From: Variovorax sp.
GTDB lineage: Bacteria > Pseudomonadota > Gammaproteobacteria > Burkholderiales > Burkholderiaceae_C
Length of the DNA stretch: 52,311 nt
Assembly: GCA_017744285.1 (NCBI GenBank)
Contig: JAGIBP010000045.1
Coordinates: forward strand, 15,699-68,009
Direction: 5' to 3'
Positions 38,215-46,246 of the stretch are shown in pieces; the stretch's first letter is position 1; each line of letters opens with the position of its first letter. The notes beneath the pieces were generated by a model. That model ran no database searches. It was given only the letters and a program-made list of their open reading frames with translations, and was not told the origin of the DNA. Position numbers and translations under genes: made by a program.

Positions 38215-39230
38215 AACTGTTGATCACCGGAGGCGGCGGCTTCGTCGGCTCCCGGCTCGCCCAGGCCCTGCTCGCACGCGGCACGCTCGCGGGCGAACGC
38301 ATCGGCCGCCTCGTGCTCACCGACATCGCGCCGCCGCCCCCGAGCCTCCTTGCGGATCCGCGCGTGGAAGCGCGCACCGGCCCGCTGCTCGCGCAGACCG
38401 AGGCGCTGCGCGAGGAGGAATTCGACGGCATCTTCCACCTCGCGTCGGCCGTGTCGGGCGAGTGCGAGCTCGACTTCGACCTCGGCCTGCGCTCCAACCT
38501 GGACAGCACGCGCGCGCTGCTCGATGCGGTGCGCGCCCGGGTCAACGCCGGCGGCAAGGTGCCGCGCCTGGTGTTCTCGAGCTCTGTCGCGGTGTACGGC
38601 CCCGATGCGGCCGTGCCGATGCCCAGGATCGTCGCCGACGACACGCTGCCCGCCCCGCAGACCTCCTACGGCACGCAGAAGCTGATCTGCGAGCACCTGA
38701 TCGCCGACTACACGCGCAAGGGCTACATCGACGGCCGCGCGGCGCGGCTCATGACCGTGACCGTGCGCCCGGGCAGGCCCAACGGCGCGGCGTCGTCGTT
38801 CTTCAGCGGCATCATCCGCGAGCCCCTGGCGGGGGTGGAGGCCATCTGCCCGGTGTCGCCGGAGGTGTCGCACCCGATGTCCTCGCCGGCCCGCACGGTG
38901 GAAGGGCTGATCGCGGTCTACGAGGCCAGCCGCGAGGCCTTCTGCGGCCGGCTCGCGCTGAACCTGCCGGCACTCAACGTGACGGTGCGCGAAATGCTCG
39001 ACGCGCTGGAAGAGGTGGCCGGCCCCGCGGTGCGCGCCCGCGTGCGCTTCGAGCGCGACGAGCGCATCGCCGGCATCGTGGCCAACTGGCCGACCGGCGC
39101 CTCGGCCGCGCGCGCGGCACGGCTCGGGCTGCACCCGCATGAGAATTTCGCAGACATCGTTCGGCAATACATCGACGACTGCAAGGCAGCGCCGAACGCA
39201 GACCAGACCTTGAAAGGGATGTCCCGATGA
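38211..39230 (+). CDS. NAD-dependent SDR dehydrogenase, D-erythronate dehydrogenase (DenD)-like
   Basis: A 339-residue extended short-chain dehydrogenase. The nucleotide loop is [12 protein letters not shown] (residues 7-18), followed by [21 protein letters not shown] and the catalytic Y153-x3-K157 (SYGTQK). The [20 protein letters not shown] region and the [11 protein letters not shown] segment match DenD-type enzymes, which oxidise D-erythronate to 2-keto-D-erythronate. Beside a xylonate-type dehydratase it might instead act on a pentonate. ATGA overlaps at both ends couple it to the regulator and dehydratase. Confidence 0.8.
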   Translation: MKLLITGGGGFVGSRLAQALLARGTLAGERIGRLVLTDIAPPPPSLLADPRVEARTGPLLAQTEALREEEFDGIFHLASAVSGECELDFDLGLRSNLDSTRALLDAVRARVNAGGKVPRLVFSSSVAVYGPDAAVPMPRIVADDTLPAPQTSYGTQKLICEHLIADYTRKGYIDGRAARLMTVTVRPGRPNGAASSFFSGIIREPLAGVEAICPVSPEVSHPMSSPARTVEGLIAVYEASREAFCGRLALNLPALNVTVREMLDALEEVAGPAVRARVRFERDERIAGIVANWPTGASAARAARLGLHPHENFADIVRQYIDDCKAAPNADQTLKGMSR

Positions 39231-41053
39231 AATCGAAGAAGAAGCACGCCGGCAAGACCTCGGCGAAGCAGCCGCAGTTCAAGCTGCGCTCGCAAGCCTG
39301 GTTCGACAACCCCGCCAACGCCGACATGACGGCGCTCTACCTGGAGCGCACGATGAACTTCGGCCTCGGCTTCGACGAGCTGCAGTCGGGCCGGCCGATC
39401 ATCGGCATCGCGCAGACGGGCTCGGACATCGCGCCGTGCAACCGCCACCACCTGGTGCTGGCCGAGCGGGTGCGCGAGGGCATCCGCGATGCGGGCGGCA
39501 TCGCCTTCGAGTTCCCGATCCATCCGATCCAGGAAACCTGCAAGCGGCCCACCGCGGCGCTCGACCGCAACCTGCAGTACCTCTCGCTGGTCGAGGTGCT
39601 GTACGGCTACCCCATCGACGGCGTGGTGCTGACGACCGGCTGCGACAAGACGACGCCCGCGCAGATCATGGCCGCGGCCACGGTCGACATCCCGGCGATC
39701 GCGCTCAACTCGGGGCCGATGCTCAACGGCTGGCACGAGGGCGAGCGCACCGGCTCGGGCACCATCGTCTGGCGCGCGCGCGAGATGATGGCCGCGGGCG
39801 AGATCGGCTACCAGGAGTTCCTGAAGCTGGTCGCCTCGTCGGCGCCGTCGACGGGGCACTGCAACACCATGGGCACGGCATCGACGATGAACTCGCTCGC
39901 CGAGGCGCTCGGCATGACGCTGCCGGGCAGCGCGGCGATTCCCGCGCCCTACCGCGACCGGCAGGAGATGGCCTACATGACGGGCAAGCGCATCGTGGAG
40001 ATGGTGCGCGAAGACCTGAAGCCCTCGGACATCCTCACACGCGAAGCCTTCGAGAACGCCATCGTGGTCAACTCCGCGCTCGGCGGCTCGACGAATGCGC
40101 CGGTGCACCTGAACGCGATCGCGCGCCACATCGGCGTCACGCTGACGACGGACGACTGGGAGAAGCACGGCTACAAGATCCCGCTGCTCGTCAACCTCCA
40201 GCCGGCGGGCGAGTACCTTGGCGAAGACTATTACCGCGCGGGCGGCGTGCCGGCGGTGGTGGCCGAACTGATCGCACAGAAGAAGATCAAGCCGGCGCTC
40301 ACGGCCAACGGCAAGACGCTCATCGAGAACTGCAAGGGCCGGTTCACGAGCGACCGAAAGGTGATCTTCCCGTACGACAAGCCCATGAAGAAGAACGCGG
40401 GCTTCCTCAACCTCAAGGGCAACCTTTTCGACTCGGCGATCATGAAGACGAGCGTGATCACGCCCGAGTTCCATGCGCGCTATCTCGAAGATCCCAACGA
40501 TCCGATGGCCTTCGAGGGCCGGGCGGTCGTGTTCGACGGGCCGGAGGACTATCACAAGCGCATCGACGATCCGAAGATGAAGATCGACGAGCGCAGCGTG
40601 CTCTTCATGCGCGGGGTCGGGCCCGTCGGCTATCCGGGCGCGGCGGAAGTGGTGAACATGCGCGCGCCCTCGTACCTGCTCAAGAAGGGCATCACCGCCC
40701 TGCCCTGCATCGGCGACGGCCGCCAGTCGGGGACGTCGGGCTCGCCCTCGATCCTCAATGCCTCACCCGAGGCGGCGACCGGCGGCGGACTCGCGCTGGT
40801 GCGCACCGGAGACCGCGTGCGCATCGACCTCAAGAAGCGCACGGCGAACATGCTGGTGCCCGACGAGGAACTGGCGAAGCGGCGCGCCGAACTGGAGAAG
40901 CAAGGCGGCTATCCATACCCGCCAAGCCAGACGCCCTGGCAGGAGATCCAGCGCGGGATCGTCGATGAACTCTCCGAGGGGATGGTGCTGAAGCCCGCGG
41001 TGAAGTACCAGCGGATTCATGCGACGTTCGGGATTCCGCGGGATAACCACTGA
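39227..41053 (+). CDS. IlvD/Edd-family sugar-acid dehydratase, xylonate dehydratase-like
   Basis: A 608-residue iron-sulphur dehydratase. Cluster cysteines are C71 ([10 protein letters not shown]), C139 ([11 protein letters not shown]) and C212 ([15 protein letters not shown]). The sequence follows Caulobacter D-xylonate dehydratase (XylD) closely as I recall it, including [25 protein letters not shown] and [11 protein letters not shown]. It removes water from an aldonate to give a 2-keto-3-deoxy acid; xylonate or arabinonate are the leading candidates. It begins by ATGA overlap with the dehydrogenase. A Lys-rich N-terminus ([10 protein letters not shown]) is unusual. Its TGA lies within a hairpin shared with the converging polA. 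Confidence 0.87.
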   Translation: MKSKKKHAGKTSAKQPQFKLRSQAWFDNPANADMTALYLERTMNFGLGFDELQSGRPIIGIAQTGSDIAPCNRHHLVLAERVREGIRDAGGIAFEFPIHPIQETCKRPTAALDRNLQYLSLVEVLYGYPIDGVVLTTGCDKTTPAQIMAAATVDIPAIALNSGPMLNGWHEGERTGSGTIVWRAREMMAAGEIGYQEFLKLVASSAPSTGHCNTMGTASTMNSLAEALGMTLPGSAAIPAPYRDRQEMAYMTGKRIVEMVREDLKPSDILTREAFENAIVVNSALGGSTNAPVHLNAIARHIGVTLTTDDWEKHGYKIPLLVNLQPAGEYLGEDYYRAGGVPAVVAELIAQKKIKPALTANGKTLIENCKGRFTSDRKVIFPYDKPMKKNAGFLNLKGNLFDSAIMKTSVITPEFHARYLEDPNDPMAFEGRAVVFDGPEDYHKRIDDPKMKIDERSVLFMRGVGPVGYPGAAEVVNMRAPSYLLKKGITALPCIGDGRQSGTSGSPSILNASPEAATGGGLALVRTGDRVRIDLKKRTANMLVPDEELAKRRAELEKQGGYPYPPSQTPWQEIQRGIVDELSEGMVLKPAVKYQRIHATFGIPRDNH

Positions 41054-41085
41054 GCTGGTCCAGGCGCCGCTCGTCTGGCTCAGTG
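41048..41085. terminator. Hairpin spanning both stops of converging dehydratase and polA
   Basis: CACTGAG (41048-41054) pairs with CTCAGTG (41079-41085), with an inner CCAG/CTGG stem. Each arm contains one gene's His-stop (CAC TGA) end, so the symmetry comes from the two coding ends themselves. No T-run follows on either strand. It may be a bidirectional terminator or RNA 3' stabiliser. Confidence 0.4.
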
Positions 41086-43872
41086 CGCCTTGTCCCAATT
41101 CGGCCCAAACCCGATCTCCGCCAGCAGCGGCACCTTCAGATCCGCCACGCCCGCCATGAGGCGCGGGATCTCCGTGCGGACCCACTCGACTTCGTTCTCG
41201 GGCACCTCGAAGACCAGTTCGTCGTGCACCTGCATGATCATCTTCGTGCCGCGCTTCTCGGCGTCGAGCACGTCCTGCACCTTCACCATGCTGAGCTTGA
41301 TGAGGTCGGCCGCGGTGCCTTGCATCGGCGCGTTGATCGCCGCGCGTTCCGCCGCGCCTCGGCGCGGGCCGTTGGGCGACTTGATCTCGGGCAGGTAGAG
41401 CCGCCGGCCGAACACCGTCTCCACGTAGCCGGTCTCCTTGGCGCGCGCCTTGGTCTCGTCCATGTACGCCTTCACGCCCGGGTAGCGCGCGAAGTAGCGC
41501 TCGATGTACGAGGCCGCGGCCTTGTTGTCGATGCCGAGGTTGCGCGCGAGGCCGAAGCTGCTCATGCCGTAGATGAGCCCGAAGTTGATCACCTTCGCAT
41601 AGCGGCGCTGCTCGCTCGACACCTGGTCCACCGCCACGCCGAACACTTCGCTGGCGGTCGCGCGGTGCACGTCGAGGCCCTCGGTGAAGGCGCGCAGCAA
41701 TGATTCGTCGCCACTGATGTGCGCCATGATCCGCAGCTCGATCTGCGAGTAGTCCGAGCTGGCGATCACGCAGCCCGCCGGCGCGACGAAGGCTTCGCGC
41801 ACGCGTCGGCCCTCGGCGGTGCGGATCGGGATGTTCTGCAGGTTCGGGTCGTTGCTCGACAGGCGGCCGGTCACCGCCACCGCCTGGGCATAGTGCGTGT
41901 GCACGCGGCCGCTGCGCGGGTGCGCCAGCAGGCCGAGCTTGTCGGTGTAGGTGCCCTTGAGCTTCGAGAGGCCGCGATGCTCCAGGATCTTGGCGGGCAG
42001 CGGGAAGTCCTCGGCGAGCTTCTCGAGCACTTCCTCGTCGGTGCTGGGCGCGCCGCTGGGCGTCTTCTTGACCACCGGCAGGCCGAGCTTGGTGAAGAAC
42101 ACCTCGCCGATCTGCTTGGGCGACCCGAGGTTGAAGGGCTGGCCCGCGAGCGCATAGGCCTCCTGCTCCAGCGCCATGATGCGGCGGCCGAGTTCGTTGC
42201 TCTGCGACGCGAGCGTGGGCGCATCGATGAGCACGCCGTTGCGCTCGACGCGGTAAAGCGTCTCGCTGGTGGCCATCTCCAGCTCGTAGATGAAGCGCAG
42301 CTTCTCGTCGGCTTGGAGCTTCGGCCAGAGCGCGCGATGCACATCGAGCGTCTGGTCCGAATCCTCGCAGGCGTATTCGGCCGCCTTGTCGATGGCTACC
42401 TGGCTGAACGGAATCTGGTGCGCGCCCTTGCCGCACAGGTCCTCGTAGTCGATGCCGGTGCGGCCCAGATGGCGCTCGGCGAGGCTGGCGAGGCCGTGCG
42501 GCTTGTGCACTTCGAGCACGTAGCTCTGCAGCATGGTGTCGTGCGCGTAGCCCTGCACCTCGATGCCGTGGTTGGCGAACACATGGCGGTCGTACTTGAT
42601 GTGCTGGCCGAGCTTCTTCTTCGACGGGTCTTCCAGCCAGGGCTTGAGGCGCGCCAGCACCTCGTCGCGCGGCAGCTGCACGGGCGCGTCGGGGTAGTTG
42701 TGGGTCAGCGGGACATAGGCCGCCTCGCCGGGCGTCACGCTGAAGCTCAGGCCGACGATCTCGGCCACCATTTCGTCGAGCGAGCTCGTCTCGGTGTCGA
42801 GCGCCACGAGCTCCGCCGACTGCAGCTTGGCGAGCCAGGCGTCGAAGGCCTCCCAGGTCATCACCGTGTCGTATGCCAGGTTCGAGGCCTTCTCGACAGC
42901 CTCGAAGCCGGGCTGGTCGAACAGCCCCGTGCCGCCTTCGGGCCCGTTGCCCCTGGCGGCCTGCTCGATGAGTTCCGGCGGCGTCTCGTGCGCCTCGAGC
43001 GTCTTCACGAGCGACTTGAAGCCGAAGCGCTCGTAGAAGCCCTTGAGCTCGTCGATCTGCTGCGGCCGGATCGCGATCGCGTCGAGCGCGGGGAGGCCGG
43101 GCACATGCCCGTCGAGGTCGCAATCGGTGCGGATGGTCACCAGCCGGCGGCCCTGCGGCAGCCAGTCGAGCACCTTGCGCAGGTTCTCGCCGGCCTGGCC
43201 CTTGACCTCGGAGGCGCGCGCGATGAGGCCGTCGAGCGAGCCGTATTCGGCCAGCCACTTGGCCGCCGTCTTGGGGCCGACCTTCTCGACGCCCGGCACG
43301 TTGTCGACCGAGTCGCCGACCAGCGTCTGGTAGTCGATCATCAGCGCCGGCGGGACGCCGAACTCGGCCGTGACCCCGGCGATGTCGCGCTTCTTGCCGT
43401 TCATCGTGTCGATGATCGTGATGTGCTCGTCCACGAGCTGGCTCAGGTCCTTGTCGCCGCTGGAGACAGTCACCTCGACCCCCTGGTTCGCCGCCGTGCG
43501 CGCCAGCGTGCCGATCACGTCGTCGGCCTCCACGTCGGGCACGCACAGCACCGGCCAGCCCAGGAGCTTCACCACCTCGTGGATCGGCTCGATCTGGCTG
43601 CGCAGGTCGTCCGGCATCGGGCTGCGGTTGGCCTTGTACTCGGGATACCAGTCGTCGCGGAAGGTCTTGCCCGGGGCGTCGAACACGCAGGCGGCGTAGT
43701 CGGCGCGCACCTCGCGGCGCAGCGCCTGCATCATGTTGATCATCCCCCGGATCGCGCCGGTGGCCGGGCTGCTGCTGTCGCCGGGGACGGCGCGCAGGTC
43801 GGGCATCGCGTGGAAGGCGCGGTAGAGATAGCTCGATCCGTCCACGAGCAGCAGGGTTTTCTTGTCGGTCAT
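41080..43872 (-). CDS. polA: DNA polymerase I
   Basis: A 930-residue enzyme with all three domains. Residues 1 to about 300 are the 5' nuclease (LLLVDGSSYLYRAFHAMPDL, CVPDVEADDVIGTLA). The 3'-5' exonuclease domain is intact (ALDTETSSLDEM, HIKYDRHVF, YACEDSDQT). The polymerase domain has SSDYSQIELRIMAHISGDES, RRYAKVINFGLIYGMSSFGL and MQVHDELVFEVPE. It fills gaps and removes RNA primers. Start at 43872 (MTDKKTLLLVDG). It converges with the sugar-acid dehydratase and diverges from the small periplasmic protein gene. Confidence 0.98.
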   Translation of the reverse strand: MTDKKTLLLVDGSSYLYRAFHAMPDLRAVPGDSSSPATGAIRGMINMMQALRREVRADYAACVFDAPGKTFRDDWYPEYKANRSPMPDDLRSQIEPIHEVVKLLGWPVLCVPDVEADDVIGTLARTAANQGVEVTVSSGDKDLSQLVDEHITIIDTMNGKKRDIAGVTAEFGVPPALMIDYQTLVGDSVDNVPGVEKVGPKTAAKWLAEYGSLDGLIARASEVKGQAGENLRKVLDWLPQGRRLVTIRTDCDLDGHVPGLPALDAIAIRPQQIDELKGFYERFGFKSLVKTLEAHETPPELIEQAARGNGPEGGTGLFDQPGFEAVEKASNLAYDTVMTWEAFDAWLAKLQSAELVALDTETSSLDEMVAEIVGLSFSVTPGEAAYVPLTHNYPDAPVQLPRDEVLARLKPWLEDPSKKKLGQHIKYDRHVFANHGIEVQGYAHDTMLQSYVLEVHKPHGLASLAERHLGRTGIDYEDLCGKGAHQIPFSQVAIDKAAEYACEDSDQTLDVHRALWPKLQADEKLRFIYELEMATSETLYRVERNGVLIDAPTLASQSNELGRRIMALEQEAYALAGQPFNLGSPKQIGEVFFTKLGLPVVKKTPSGAPSTDEEVLEKLAEDFPLPAKILEHRGLSKLKGTYTDKLGLLAHPRSGRVHTHYAQAVAVTGRLSSNDPNLQNIPIRTAEGRRVREAFVAPAGCVIASSDYSQIELRIMAHISGDESLLRAFTEGLDVHRATASEVFGVAVDQVSSEQRRYAKVINFGLIYGMSSFGLARNLGIDNKAAASYIERYFARYPGVKAYMDETKARAKETGYVETVFGRRLYLPEIKSPNGPRRGAAERAAINAPMQGTAADLIKLSMVKVQDVLDAEKRGTKMIMQVHDELVFEVPENEVEWVRTEIPRLMAGVADLKVPLLAEIGFGPNWDKAH

Positions 43873-43970
43873 CGAGGCATTTTGCCGTGCCGCGACAGCG
43901 CACCTGCGAGGTGCGTCCGGCGCCTCGCAGTCCGGTATCCCTGCAGCGGGCGCGGACCTACAATCCCGGC

Positions 43971-44357
43971 ATGTCGTCCACCCATTTCCTCGTCCCACGC
44001 GCGCGGCTGGCCGCCGTCCTGCTGGGTTGCAGCGTGCCGTTCGTCGCGGCCCAGGCCCAGACGCCCCCGACCACGGCGCAGCCGGCCCCTTCCGCACAGC
44101 AGCAGCCCGACCCCGACAAGGAAGCCGGACGGCGCAACCAGAGGATCGAACGCATCCGCATCGAGGACAGCCGCAACACCATCGACGAGCTCCGCGTCGG
44201 CGGCCGCACGCAGAACATCACCGTCCAGCCCAAGTCCAACGCCCCGTCCTACCAGGTCATGCCCAATGACGAGCGCACGCGCAGCCAGGGCCAGTCCGAT
44301 TCGAACGCCGGCGACAACAGCGGCTCGCGGGTCTGGTGGGACGTCTTCAAGTTCTGA
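43971..44357 (+). CDS. Small periplasmic protein of unknown function
   Basis: A 128-residue protein with a signal peptide (LAAVLLGCSVPFVAAQAQ) followed by a Pro/Gln-rich stretch and a charged region (NQRIERIRIEDSRNTIDELR, VGGRTQNITVQP). The C-terminus is RVWWDVFKF. The end of the sequence suggests an exported soluble protein of the DUF2782-like kind found before thrB, but I am not sure of the family. It sits 7 nt before thrB on the same strand and is probably co-transcribed with it. Confidence 0.7.
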   Translation: MSSTHFLVPRARLAAVLLGCSVPFVAAQAQTPPTTAQPAPSAQQQPDPDKEAGRRNQRIERIRIEDSRNTIDELRVGGRTQNITVQPKSNAPSYQVMPNDERTRSQGQSDSNAGDNSGSRVWWDVFKF

Positions 44358-44364
44358 GCGCACA

Positions 44365-45402
44365 GTGGCGGTTTTCACGGAAGTCGGATTCGACGAAGCC
44401 GACGCGCTGGTACAGCGCCTGGGACTCGGCCCCCTCCGCGAGCTTCGCGGCATCGAAGGCGGGATCGAGAACACCAACTACTTCGCGACCACGGAATCAG
44501 GCGAGTTCGTCCTGACGCTGTTCGAGCGCCTGGGCGCCGAGCAGCTCCCCTATTACCTGTGCCTGATGAAGCACCTCGCGGCCCGGGGCCTGCCGGTGCC
44601 CGAGCCCGTCGCCGACCCGGCGATCGCGCCGCCGGACGGCCATGCGCTGTCGATCCCGGCGAACGCGCCCTGCGAGCTGCTGCACACCGTGGCCGGCAAG
44701 CCCGCCGCGATCGTGCAGCGCCTGGAGGGCAAGAGCGAACTCGCACCCACGGCGCGCCATGGCGCCGAACTCGGCCGCCTGCTGGCGCGCATGCACATTG
44801 CGGCGCGCGACTTTCCCCGCATCCAGCCGAACCTGCGCGGCCTGCACTGGTGGAACGACACCGCGCCGGTGGTGCTGCCCTACCTCGAAGCCCCCCAGGC
44901 CGCGCTGCTGCAGGGCGAACTCGCCTACCAGAACCACATCGCCGAATCCTCGGCCTACGCGGCGCTGCCGCGCGGGCCGGTGCACGCCGACCTGTTCCGC
45001 GACAACGCGATGTTCGACACCCACGCGAGCGCCGACGCGCCGCGGCTCACCGGCGTGTTCGACTTCTACTTCGCGGGCACCGACACCTGGCTCTTCGACC
45101 TCGCTGTCTGCCTGAACGACTGGGCGATCGACCTGTCGAGCGGCCGCCATGACGCCGCGCGAGCGCAGGCGCTGCTGGCCGCCTACAACTCGGTCCGGCC
45201 GCTCACTGGCGCCGAGCGCGCATTGCTGCCCGCGATGCTCCGCGCGGCCGCGCTGCGCTTCTGGATCTCGCGCCTGTGGGACTTCCACCTGCCGCGCGAA
45301 GCCAGCATGCTCAAGCCGCACGACCCGGCCCACTTCGAGCGCGTGCTGCGGGAGCGCGCGCACGCGAGCTTCGCGGACGGCGCCGAACCACTGGTCGCAT
45401 GA
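44365..45402 (+). CDS. thrB: Homoserine kinase (ThrB, aminoglycoside-kinase-like type)
   Basis: A 345-residue kinase of the choline/aminoglycoside phosphotransferase fold used as homoserine kinase in beta- and gammaproteobacteria. It phosphorylates homoserine for threonine synthesis. Seen: GIEGGIENTNYFATT, EFVLTLFERL, the catalytic loop PVHADLFRDNAMF and the metal region GVFDFYFAGTDTWLFDLAV. The GTG at 44365 gives MAVFTEVGFDE, the conserved family start. It is between a small periplasmic protein gene and a membrane protein gene that starts 1 nt past its stop. Confidence 0.93.
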   Translation: MAVFTEVGFDEADALVQRLGLGPLRELRGIEGGIENTNYFATTESGEFVLTLFERLGAEQLPYYLCLMKHLAARGLPVPEPVADPAIAPPDGHALSIPANAPCELLHTVAGKPAAIVQRLEGKSELAPTARHGAELGRLLARMHIAARDFPRIQPNLRGLHWWNDTAPVVLPYLEAPQAALLQGELAYQNHIAESSAYAALPRGPVHADLFRDNAMFDTHASADAPRLTGVFDFYFAGTDTWLFDLAVCLNDWAIDLSSGRHDAARAQALLAAYNSVRPLTGAERALLPAMLRAAALRFWISRLWDFHLPREASMLKPHDPAHFERVLRERAHASFADGAEPLVA

Positions 45403-45403
45403 G

Positions 45404-46198
45404 ATGAAGCTCAACCTCGTGCCGGCGCGTACCGGCGTGCTGTGGGTCCGCGCCGGCCTCCAGGCCTTCGGGCGGCAGCCGCTGGCCTTCATTTCCCTCT
45501 TCTTCTTTTTCATGACGATGGTGTCGATCGCGTCGCAGCTGCCGCTGGTTGGCGCGGCGATCGCGCTGGCGCTGCTGCCGACGATGACGCTGGGCCTCAT
45601 GGCCGCCACGGCACAGGCGGCCGTCCCCGAGAAGCCGCCCGCGGGCGCCGTGTTCCTGGCCGCGCTGCACGCGGTGCGCGCCGACGTGCGGCCGATGGCG
45701 GTGCTCGGCGCGATGTACGCGGCCCTCTTCCTGGCGGTGATGGGGATCTCGGCGCTGGCCGACGGCGGCCAGTTCGCCCGCGTCTACCTGATGGGCGGGC
45801 AGCTCACGCGCGAGATGGCCGAGACGACCGAGTTCCAGGTGGCCCTGTGGATCGCCATGGCGCTGTACCTGCCGCTGTCGCTCGCGTTCTGGCACGCGCC
45901 CGCGCTGGTGCACTGGCACCGGGTGCCGCCGGCCAAGAGCCTGTTCTTCAGCTTCGTGGCGTGCTTCCGCAATTTCGGCGCGCTGACGGTGTTCGGGCTC
46001 GTCTGGGCCGGCGTCTTCATCGGCGCCGGCATCGTGCTGAGCCTGCTGGCGACCCTGCTGGTCGCCATTGGCGCCATGGGCATGGGCGCCGGCGCCTCGG
46101 CCGCCGGCGGCGCGGTGATGATCGGCGGCGCGCTGGTGATGGCGGCAATGTTCTTCACCAGCACCTGGTTCACCTTCCGCGACAGCTTCACGGAGTAA
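45404..46198 (+). CDS. BPSS1780-family integral membrane protein
   Basis: A 264-residue protein with about six membrane segments (AFISLFFFFMTMVSIASQLP, GAAIALALLPTMTLGLMAA, MAVLGAMYAALFLAVMGISA and a long Gly/Ala-rich pair near the C-terminus). The opening LVPARTGVLWVRAGLQAFGR is typical of the BPSS1780 family of betaproteobacteria, whose function is unknown. It begins 1 nt after the thrB stop (TGAGATG), so the two are coupled. It converges with uvrD across a 12-bp hairpin. Confidence 0.83.
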   Translation: MKLNLVPARTGVLWVRAGLQAFGRQPLAFISLFFFFMTMVSIASQLPLVGAAIALALLPTMTLGLMAATAQAAVPEKPPAGAVFLAALHAVRADVRPMAVLGAMYAALFLAVMGISALADGGQFARVYLMGGQLTREMAETTEFQVALWIAMALYLPLSLAFWHAPALVHWHRVPPAKSLFFSFVACFRNFGALTVFGLVWAGVFIGAGIVLSLLATLLVAIGAMGMGAGASAAGGAVMIGGALVMAAMFFTSTWFTFRDSFTE

Positions 46199-46214
46199 GC
46201 GCGCCCCGAGGCGT

Positions 46215-46246
46215 GCTCACCCGGTCGGGATCAGACCGGCGTGAGC
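46215..46246. terminator. Strong hairpin between converging membrane protein and uvrD
   Basis: GCTCAC plus CCGGTC (46215-46226) pairs with GACCGG, one bulged C, and GTGAGC (46234-46246), a 12-bp stem around a 7-nt loop. The uvrD stop complement (46231-46233) lies in the loop and its last codons form one arm. No T-run on either side, so it is a likely but atypical bidirectional terminator. Confidence 0.45.

Noticed and set aside
41719..44364. Long plus-strand frame continuous with thrB
   Set aside because: It runs antisense through polA and only by chance joins the thrB frame. The homoserine kinase family sequence begins at GTG 44365.
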